From Sporomusa malonica (GTDB lineage: Bacteria > Bacillota > Negativicutes > Sporomusales > Sporomusaceae), in assembly GCF_900176355.1 (NCBI RefSeq), contig NZ_FWXI01000033.1:1-33295 (forward strand): DNA of 33,295 nucleotides. Direction: 5' to 3'. Position 1 is the first letter of the stretch. The number at the start of each line of letters is the position of its first letter. Position numbers and translations under genes: made by a program. Below, one piece after another: positions 16,283 to 22,511 of the stretch. The notes below the pieces were generated by a model. It was not told the origin of the DNA, did not search any database, and worked only from the letters and a program-made list of their open reading frames with translations.

Positions 16283-17410
16283 CTACATCGCAGCTTTGGG
16301 TTTGGCAAAGATCATCCGTCCAGCAGCAGTCTGCAGCACCGAAGTAACTAAGACTCCCACTGTTTCACCAATGTGTTTTTTACCGCCGTCAACCACAATC
16401 ATAGTGCCGTCATCAAGATAGGCTACACCCTGGCCAAATTCTTTACCGTCTTTCACAACATGCACTACCATTTCTTCTCCAGGCAGTACCACCGGTTTGA
16501 CCGCATTGGACAACTCATTAATATTAAGAACAGATACTCCTTGCAGTTCGGCTACTTTGTTAAGGTTATAATCGTTCGTTATAATTTTAGCTTTCACTAA
16601 CTGCCCGAGTTTGATGAGCTTTGAATCAACCTCCGCAATATCATCAAAATCACGACTATCAATGTGAACATTGAGCTGAAGCTCTTTTTGCATGCGATTT
16701 AAGATATCCAACCCCCGACGTCCCCGGTTACGTTTTAAAAGATCAGAAGAATCAGCAATATGCTGCAGTTCTTCCAGAACAAACACAGGGATAATGAGGA
16801 GACCTTCAATAAACCCACTTTTGCAAATATCAGCGATACGTCCATCGATAATAACACTAGTATCAAGAATTTTGGCTTGACAAGGAATCCCGGACTTATC
16901 CTTTGAACGGTCTTTGCCATCCCTGCTAAGCCACGGTAGTGTCGGCAACGCGGAAAACATGTTAAATAACTCTTCGCGCTTCTTAATCGCGACATTGATA
17001 CCTAAATAACCCAGGATAATACTTAATAACAGTGGGACATATTTTCCGACAATCGGAATAGGTAAAAAAGCTGACCCTAACAAATTAGAAATTATTAGAC
17101 CAGTGGCTAAACCCAGAACACCTGCCAGCACATCATAGCCTGGCATCTTGTTTAGGCGTACTTCAACCCAGTAAGTAAAATTGAGCAGGTGCTTAATAAA
17201 GAATGGAGCCACCAAAAAACCAACGATCCCGCCCGCCAATCCACCAAAGACAAATGAGAGAATCGTTGTCATGGTAATACCAAACACGCCAATCGTCAAA
17301 AACTCTTCACTCACCACAGCAGCCAGAAATGGAATAATTCTGTCGGTTATCATAAGTCCGCCAACAGCTGCCAGTATGGTAATAATTATTCTAAGCGTTT
17401 TGTCAATCAC
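16283..17410 (-). CDS. yacL: PIN-TRAM domain membrane protein, YacL family
   Basis: A membrane-anchored putative ribonuclease. Four hydrophobic segments fill residues 5-145. A PIN domain starts at about 180 with KILDTSVIIDGRIADI (D183 a metal ligand) and includes PVFVLEELQHIADSSD and IITNDYNLNKV. A TRAM-type RNA-binding domain occupies about 312-372. The family is conserved next to disA in Firmicutes; its substrate is not firmly known. GTG start at 17410 after AAAGGAGGT. It is separated from disA here by a plus-strand island. Confidence 0.93.
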   Translation of the reverse strand: MIDKTLRIIITILAAVGGLMITDRIIPFLAAVVSEEFLTIGVFGITMTTILSFVFGGLAGGIVGFLVAPFFIKHLLNFTYWVEVRLNKMPGYDVLAGVLGLATGLIISNLLGSAFLPIPIVGKYVPLLLSIILGYLGINVAIKKREELFNMFSALPTLPWLSRDGKDRSKDKSGIPCQAKILDTSVIIDGRIADICKSGFIEGLLIIPVFVLEELQHIADSSDLLKRNRGRRGLDILNRMQKELQLNVHIDSRDFDDIAEVDSKLIKLGQLVKAKIITNDYNLNKVAELQGVSVLNINELSNAVKPVVLPGEEMVVHVVKDGKEFGQGVAYLDDGTMIVVDGGKKHIGETVGVLVTSVLQTAAGRMIFAKPKAAM

Positions 17411-17499
17411 GGTTTTTACCTCCTTTCTTGTAAAATATATTTAACCCAAAAACTGGAAATACATCTCTATCATGCCCTATTATGAATAAAAAAATACGT

Positions 17500-17519
17500 C
17501 AAGATATTTGATTATCTTG
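17500..17519 (-). promoter_or_regulatory. Leader hairpin of yacL, possible attenuator
   Basis: CAAGATA and TATCTTG form a 7-bp hairpin about ten bases after the predicted start site. On the minus strand it is followed, after five bases, by TTTTTTT. It would lie in the untranslated leader, well before the GTG. A short early terminator is possible. Confidence 0.4.
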
Positions 17520-17534
17520 GCTGTATTAGTTTAA

Positions 17535-17564
17535 AGTATAGCATAATTACTCCACCTTTGTCAA
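17535..17564 (-). promoter_or_regulatory. Sigma-A promoter of yacL
   Basis: TTGACA (17559-17564), 18-bp spacer, TATACT (17535-17540). It gives a leader of about 115 nt. Confidence 0.75.
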
Positions 17565-17645
17565 AATTTTATATTTTAGCATGTATGAAGAAACCTGTCA
17601 ATAAGACATCTCTAATTATTCTTGGTTACCTTTTGTGAGCATACA

Positions 17646-17675
17646 TTGACAACTACAGAGCCCAATTTATATAAT
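17646..17675 (+). promoter_or_regulatory. Sigma-A promoter of the Cys-rich MazG-like gene
   Basis: Perfect TTGACA (17646-17651) and TATAAT (17670-17675) with an 18-bp spacer. It starts transcription about 20 bases before the GTG at 17702. Confidence 0.85.
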
Positions 17676-17701
17676 AAAAGGCAAAGCGAGGTGTACCTAA
17701 C

Positions 17702-18100
17702 GTGCATGATAATAAATGTTGTTTGGACTTTCAGTCTATTGTAGATGATTACTTAATTCGCCACCGCAGCGTACTGGATGTGTTAACAAAATATCAGGAA
17801 ACCTCTGCCAGGGTAAATAGAGCTGTTGCCAAAGCAGTTACTGGCTGCGGCTGCATTCAGGTATCGGCAGCCCGCCAATCTGTTCCTGAAAGCGCTTCCT
17901 ATAGCGAGCTTAAAGAGCACATGTCCTCACATCTGCTTGGCGAAACCTGCCCGCAATGCCGGGAGGTAATCACTAAAGAATTAGGCCACAGCCTGTTCTA
18001 TCTGGCTGCTTTATGTAATCTTACCGGCCTTTCGCTGCATGAAGTCATGCAGCGGGAGTATAAAAACGTCAAAACCTTGGGCGTTTTCCATCTTTCTTAA
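17702..18100 (+). CDS. Cys-rich protein with MazG-like C-terminal helices
   Basis: A 132-residue protein I cannot name with certainty. The N-terminal part is helical. Seven cysteines include a CGC group (49-51) and CPQC (83-86), which suggest a bound metal. From residue 93 the segment ELGHSLFYLAALCNLTGLSL followed by HEVMQREY and NVKTLG resembles the last helices of MazG-type nucleotide pyrophosphohydrolases, but the acidic EExxE-type catalytic helix is not evident. A GTG start is supported by GCGAGGTG and a perfect promoter. Its own terminator follows. It faces away from yacL and opens the plus-strand island. Confidence 0.8.
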   Translation: MHDNKCCLDFQSIVDDYLIRHRSVLDVLTKYQETSARVNRAVAKAVTGCGCIQVSAARQSVPESASYSELKEHMSSHLLGETCPQCREVITKELGHSLFYLAALCNLTGLSLHEVMQREYKNVKTLGVFHLS

Positions 18101-18113
18101 TTGCTCAGATATT

Positions 18114-18143
18114 GCACAGCCTTATGCAGGTTGTGCTTTTTTT
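18114..18143 (+). terminator. Terminator of the MazG-like gene
   Basis: GCACAGCC and GGTTGTGC form an 8-bp stem followed by seven or more T residues. Confidence 0.85.
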
Positions 18144-18152
18144 CTCCTGTTA

Positions 18153-18234
18153 GAAAGTGTAACTTTCCTCCTGGATAAGAGCAACATCGGCTTCCGCTGT
18201 CGCTAAGGCTCGGCGCAAGCCGTGTTTTCTTTAT
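18153..18234 (+). repeat. Dispersed repeat, family B copy 2
   Basis: An 82-bp copy on the plus strand: hairpin GAAAGT-GTA-ACTTTC, then CTGGATAAGAGCAACAT, an 18-base middle, then AAGGCTCGGCGCAAGC and CGTGTTTTCT. CGGCTT in the middle can pair with AAGCCG of the tail. It lies 10 bases after a terminator and about 65 bases before the SpoIIP-like gene. Confidence 0.8.
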
Positions 18235-18300
18235 CCCCTCAAACAGTTATTACATAAACATTTTCCCACTGGGAATGATACTGGTAAAAGGGGGGTAAAC

Positions 18301-19455
18301 ATGCTCTATTTGTTACGGATTATACTGACTGTACTGCTAACAATAAGCCTCAGCAGCCTATCAGCTATGGCAGCCCCACCCGAATCGGCAGTCGGCGACG
18401 AATTGGTCTCCGGCTATATGACAGTGATTGACGATAAGGGTGTTATCGTTTTGCAGACAGGCCATGAAGTCCATCCAGGTGATGAATATATCGGCGAAGA
18501 CGATATATTGTATGAAATTACCGCGGTGGAAGGCACACTGGCCCGCTGCCGGGCCATGGAGAAACTCTCGAGTCAGGTTCCAGACAATGCTATTTTTGTT
18601 CAGGCTCCGCCGCCTGATGCGCCTAAACCCAAGATTGCCATTTACCACAGCCACACCGATGAGTCATATATCCCCAATGATGGCACGCCGACAGAACGCG
18701 GTAATGGATCGATTATGATTGTCGGCGATGCCTTTGAAAAAAGATTAACAGAACTGGGCTATCAGGTTGAGCATTCAAAAACACTCCACGACCCGCACGA
18801 TGCCAATGCCTACCACCGGTCCCGAAGGACAGCCATGAAGTTATTGCAGGGGCAGCCAGCAGCGCTGTTCGACGTTCACCGCGACAGTGCTCCGCTCAAG
18901 GTATACAGCACCACCATCAATGGTGAACATGTCGCAAAAATGCTTTTGGTTGTGGGGCGTCAAAATCAAAACCGGAAAACCACGCAAGATTTTGCCCGCA
19001 GCATTAAAGCCGCAACTGACGCCAAGTATAAAGGGCTGATCAGAGGCATATTTATCGCTCATGGCAACTATAACCAGGATTTAAGCCCAAGAGCATTATT
19101 GCTCGAGGTCGGAACCCAATATAATAGCCGCGAAGCCGCTGAAAGAAGTATCGCTTTATTTGCAGATGTTGTCCCCTCTTTCTTAGGCACTGGTGGCAGC
19201 AGCGGCGGCGTAGCCCAAGCAAACCAGGCTGGCACCTACACCGATACGAACCCAGGCAATACCGCCAATTATGTACCTACTGACACGGCTCCAGGCTATG
19301 ATATTTTGACACTGGCAGCAGTCCTTGTTGGGGGAGTAGCCGCATTCCTGTTTCTTAGTACCGGCAGTTGGCAAGAAGCCAAAAAGAAACTCAGACATTT
19401 TGTCAAGTATGAATTTACAAATTTCTTCGGCCCGCGCAAGAAACGCAAAGAATAG
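18301..19455 (+). CDS. SpoIIP-like peptidoglycan hydrolase
   Basis: Related to SpoIIP, the amidase/endopeptidase that drives engulfment with SpoIID and SpoIIM. Residues 1-24 are a signal peptide. A beta-rich domain (about 39-88) follows. The SpoIIP catalytic domain starts at 111 with IYHSHTDESY (H116, H118, E121) and includes DVHRDS and GNYNQDLSPRALLLEVG. After a Gly/Thr/Asn-rich linker come a C-terminal membrane helix (about 335-353) and a basic tail. Bacillus SpoIIP is anchored at its N-terminus, so the topology here differs. GGGGGG precedes the ATG. It is followed 15 bp later by a small membrane-protein gene. Confidence 0.88.
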   Translation: MLYLLRIILTVLLTISLSSLSAMAAPPESAVGDELVSGYMTVIDDKGVIVLQTGHEVHPGDEYIGEDDILYEITAVEGTLARCRAMEKLSSQVPDNAIFVQAPPPDAPKPKIAIYHSHTDESYIPNDGTPTERGNGSIMIVGDAFEKRLTELGYQVEHSKTLHDPHDANAYHRSRRTAMKLLQGQPAALFDVHRDSAPLKVYSTTINGEHVAKMLLVVGRQNQNRKTTQDFARSIKAATDAKYKGLIRGIFIAHGNYNQDLSPRALLLEVGTQYNSREAAERSIALFADVVPSFLGTGGSSGGVAQANQAGTYTDTNPGNTANYVPTDTAPGYDILTLAAVLVGGVAAFLFLSTGSWQEAKKKLRHFVKYEFTNFFGPRKKRKE

Positions 19456-19470
19456 GGCGGAGGTATTGAC

Positions 19471-19797
19471 ATGAGCCGCTTGACCAAACTGATCAGTATC
19501 CTTGCTCTGGCAGCGGTTGTAATAGCCGGAGTAGTTTACTACGTTCCCCTCACCAACTTCTCCGTTCAGCAAAAACCTGAGCAAGCTCCCCAAAAAGTAT
19601 ATGATTATTACATCATCCTTGATGAAAGCAGCGGCGAGATCCTCATGTATGTCCCGTTGGTCGTTAGTGTCGGCGATGAATTAATCAGTGAAACAAATAA
19701 GCGTTACAAAATTGTCAAAATAGAAGAAAACCAAGCCTACGCTCGCTTTGTCGAAGACTTGAACCTAGAGCTATACCAAAAAGACGGTCGAAAATAG
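19471..19797 (+). CDS. Small membrane protein sharing a domain with the SpoIIP-like protein
   Basis: A 108-residue protein with one N-terminal membrane segment (about 6-26) and a soluble part of about 80 residues. Residues 46-99 line up with residues 39-88 of the upstream SpoIIP-like protein: both read Y-x-[IV]-[IL]-D-[DE]-x-x-G-x-I-L, then V-x-x-GDE-x-I, then Y-x-I-x-x-[IV]-E. I know of no named family. GGCGGAGG precedes the ATG. With a 15-base gap it is probably co-transcribed and may act with its neighbour at the envelope. Confidence 0.8.
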   Translation: MSRLTKLISILALAAVVIAGVVYYVPLTNFSVQQKPEQAPQKVYDYYIILDESSGEILMYVPLVVSVGDELISETNKRYKIVKIEENQAYARFVEDLNLELYQKDGRK

Positions 19798-19808
19798 AGG
19801 AAGGCTAA

Positions 19809-19928
19809 GGTTGGTTTATAGTGCCCAGATGCTAGGCGCGATGAGCATGCGAACGTAGTCGTACTGGGAAGTACGTCGGAGAGAGCACGCGCAAGAGCAA
19901 CAACGCAGATGGGCGCTAGAAACCAACC
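19809..19928 (+). repeat. Structured dispersed repeat, family A copy 2
   Basis: A 120-bp element between the convergent ends of the small membrane-protein gene and disA. The core starts TAGTGCCCAGATGC and ends GCAGATGGGCGCTA, with apical hairpin CGTACT-GGGA-AGTACG. Outer arms GGTTGGTTT and AAACCAACC close the stem. The core matches copy 1 (484-611) while the arms do not. It could act as a bidirectional barrier to transcription, although no T-run follows it. Confidence 0.8.
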
Positions 19929-19933
19929 GAGTA

Positions 19934-21025
19934 TTATACATGGCGGTCAAGGAAGGCCTGCTCACGCACCCTCTTTAGGCCGTCCTTTATTGTCTTGGCC
20001 CGTACCTCACCAATGCCTTCCACCTCGTCCAGCTCGGCAATACTGGCATTATAAATACGATGCAGGGTTTTAAAATGGGCTACAAGTTTTTCCCCTACCA
20101 TTAAGGGCAGACGGGATATTTGTCTGAGCACCCGGTAACCGCGTGGAACTACAGGAATATCCATCGCATTGGCGCTAACGCCATACCCCAACATCCGGCA
20201 TATGGTAAATGGATCAAGATTCTCCTCAGGCAGAGCGGCTATGTGCTCCCGTACTGTCTCATAGACTTTAAGATCACTTGTATTGCAATAATCCTTGATT
20301 AAGAGTGCAGCCGAGTCAACATCGGAAACAAGTTCCTCCATTTGCATACTGACAAGCCGGCCTTCTGTGCCGAGCTCTATAATATTACGTTCAATTTCCA
20401 CAGCGATACGGTTAACCTGTTCAGCCCGGATAAGAACGACAGCTACATCATATAACGTAGCCAAGTCTTCAAACTCCAGCGCACTTAAATTTGTTAGCCC
20501 CTTATCAAGCACCTTTTTATACTTTTCCAGTGTCTGCAGAGCTTGGTTGGCTCGATTTAATATGACGGGAATGTCTTTCAGCGTATATCTAAGATGACCG
20601 AGATACACGGTTATAATATTGCGGCGTTGCGAAATGGCGATAACTAATGCACTTGTTTGTTTTGCCGCCCGCTCAGCCGTACGGTGCCTGGTCCCTGTTT
20701 CAGCCGTCAGAATCCCGGAGTTTGGTGTTAGCTGAGCATTGGCAAACATAATCCGTTTACCGTCATGTGACAGGACAATAGCACCATCCATTTTTGCCAA
20801 TTCATAAAAACCCGCTGGTGTAAAGTCAGAATTAAGTTCAAAACCACCGTCAACAATATCGAGGGCTGTTGGATTATCTCCCACTAATACCAGTGCACCC
20901 ATCTTAGCCCGGAGAACATTCTCGAGTCCGTCTCTGAGTGTTGTTCCTGGTGCCAGTGTCTTTATCGTTTTTACAAAACGGGCGTCCCATAGCCGTTCAG
21001 AACGCTCCTCACGATTTTTAATCAT
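19934..21025 (-). CDS. disA: DNA integrity scanning protein, diadenylate cyclase
   Basis: Scans DNA and makes cyclic di-AMP, stopping synthesis at branched DNA; in Bacillus it delays sporulation when DNA is damaged. The DAC domain shows DGAIVLSHDG (DGA at 80-82) and GTRHRTAERA (RHR at 113-115), both needed for catalysis. A helical linker follows, then a C-terminal helix-hairpin-helix region (EVEGIGEVRAKTIKDGL). Length 363 is typical. The start overlaps the radA stop by four bases (ATGA). Confidence 0.97.
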   Translation of the reverse strand: MIKNREERSERLWDARFVKTIKTLAPGTTLRDGLENVLRAKMGALVLVGDNPTALDIVDGGFELNSDFTPAGFYELAKMDGAIVLSHDGKRIMFANAQLTPNSGILTAETGTRHRTAERAAKQTSALVIAISQRRNIITVYLGHLRYTLKDIPVILNRANQALQTLEKYKKVLDKGLTNLSALEFEDLATLYDVAVVLIRAEQVNRIAVEIERNIIELGTEGRLVSMQMEELVSDVDSAALLIKDYCNTSDLKVYETVREHIAALPEENLDPFTICRMLGYGVSANAMDIPVVPRGYRVLRQISRLPLMVGEKLVAHFKTLHRIYNASIAELDEVEGIGEVRAKTIKDGLKRVREQAFLDRHV

Positions 21026-22386
21026 ATAAATACCGCCTCCATGGCCTCGCTGACACTAGCAGCGCCAATAATGTCAAGCCCTGCTGTCCGGGCCAGCTTA
21101 AGGCCGGGAAAATTTCCGGCCGGAATTACAAAACGTTTGAAACCAAGCGCTGCTGCCTCGGCAATTCTGGCTTCTGCCCGGCTAATCATGCGTACCTCGC
21201 CGGTAAGTCCAACTTCCCCCATGACTACTGTGAGGGAGTCAATAGCTGTACTTCTAAAACTTGAAGCAATAGCCAGTGCTACCGACAAATCGGCAGCCGG
21301 TTCAGCGATCTTAAATCCGCCCACAGCATTAACATATGCGTCTTGGTTGGCTAGCATGAGTCCTACCCGCTTTTCTAACACCGCCATTAACAGTATCAGC
21401 CGATTGTAGTCAAAACCGGCTGCCATGCGGCGCGGCATGCCAAAGCAGGTTGTACTAACCAAGGCCTGAATCTCAATCAGCAGCGGCCGGACACCTTCCA
21501 TGTAAGCCAATACCACTGAGCCTGGCGCTCCCTGTGGCCGCTCAGCCAATAGCAAGCCGGAAGGATTAGATACTTCAGCCAGACCATGCTCTTCCATAGA
21601 GAATATACCGCTTTCGTTCGTTGACCCAAATCGATTTTTAATGGCCCTAAGCACCCGGAAGGCATAACTGCGTTCTCCTTCAAAATACAATACCACATCT
21701 ACCATATGCTCTAAAAGGCGAGGACCAGCAATGTTGCCTTCTTTGGTGACATGACCAATGATGGCGGTTGGTATGCCGCTCTCTTTAGCAAACCGCATTA
21801 GCTTGCCTGTACTTTCACGCACCTGCCCAACACTGCCTGGCGCAGACGGGATATCTGGACTATACATGGTCTGAATGGAGTCAATAATGACTAAAGCAGG
21901 TTTATGATGTAACGCTTCCAGAACAATAGTCTCTAGATTATTCTCTGTAAAAATTAACAAATTATTACTTATTTTCCCCAGACGTTCGGCCCTTATTTTC
22001 ACCTGGGCGGCTGATTCCTCGCCAGTTATGTACAAAACAGGTCCTTGCTTATCTGCTATCCCTGCAGCTACTTGTAAAAGCAGTGTTGATTTACCGATTC
22101 CCGGGTCGCCACCGATTAATATAAGAGCTCCTGGTACAATACCGCCACCGAGCACTCGATCAAACTCACCTACTCCAGTTAAGAGGCGTGGCATAGCTGA
22201 CGTATCCACCATAGTAATTGGCTGCGGCTTAGGTGCCGGAGCCGCCGTCAGCCGAGTTTCGCTTTTTTTGACCGCAACTTCCTCAACCAGAGTGTTCCAC
22301 TCGCCACAGCCTGGGCAGCGCCCCAACCATTTACTGGACTCTGCGCCACACTCCTGGCAAACAAACTTTGTTTTCACTTTGGACAA
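21022..22386 (-). CDS. radA: DNA repair protein RadA
   Basis: A RecA-like ATPase that extends D-loops in recombination. It has an N-terminal zinc finger (CQEC and CPGC pairs), Walker A GGDPGIGKST near residue 95, the RadA-specific KNRFGS motif, and a C-terminal Lon-protease-like domain. An ATG at 22392 lies directly on the AAAGGAGA site. The TTG at 22386 has good spacing from it and gives the family-length N-terminus, so I prefer TTG. A strong hairpin separates it from clpC. Confidence 0.96.
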   Translation of the reverse strand: MSKVKTKFVCQECGAESSKWLGRCPGCGEWNTLVEEVAVKKSETRLTAAPAPKPQPITMVDTSAMPRLLTGVGEFDRVLGGGIVPGALILIGGDPGIGKSTLLLQVAAGIADKQGPVLYITGEESAAQVKIRAERLGKISNNLLIFTENNLETIVLEALHHKPALVIIDSIQTMYSPDIPSAPGSVGQVRESTGKLMRFAKESGIPTAIIGHVTKEGNIAGPRLLEHMVDVVLYFEGERSYAFRVLRAIKNRFGSTNESGIFSMEEHGLAEVSNPSGLLLAERPQGAPGSVVLAYMEGVRPLLIEIQALVSTTCFGMPRRMAAGFDYNRLILLMAVLEKRVGLMLANQDAYVNAVGGFKIAEPAADLSVALAIASSFRSTAIDSLTVVMGEVGLTGEVRMISRAEARIAEAAALGFKRFVIPAGNFPGLKLARTAGLDIIGAASVSEAMEAVFI

Positions 22387-22456
22387 AACCATTCTCCTTT
22401 ATAACAGCAAAACTACACCTGTCATCGCTGCAATGATAACCCGTAATTTCCAGATG

Positions 22457-22483
22457 AAAAAGCACTCAATGTGAGTGCTTTTT
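22457..22483 (-). terminator. Terminator between clpC and radA
   Basis: A perfect 12-bp stem AAAAAGCACTCA with TGAGTGCTTTTT around a 3-base loop; symmetric, so it would work on either strand. It should reduce heat-shock read-through into radA-disA. No clear promoter is visible between it and radA. Confidence 0.88.
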
Positions 22484-22511
22484 CGCGTTTATGGGCATAT
22501 TCTCCTGCTAA

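Noticed and set aside
16047..16308. Overlapping short frames between yacL and ispDF
   Set aside because: They are made of the terminator hairpin and repeat B and run into ispDF in a different frame; ispDF has its own ATG and ribosome-binding site.
17702..18100. Assignment as an active MazG pyrophosphohydrolase
   Set aside because: Only the last helices resemble MazG; the catalytic acidic motif is not seen, so only the resemblance is reported.
18241..18300. Sporulation sigma factor promoter (SigE/SigG type) before the SpoIIP-like gene
   Set aside because: ACATAA and GATACT elements are present but match no sporulation consensus well enough to call.
19183..19593. Minus-strand frame of 136 codons opposite the SpoIIP-like gene
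   Set aside because: It is antisense to a gene with recognisable catalytic motifs, a signal peptide and a good ribosome-binding site, and its own protein has no family features.
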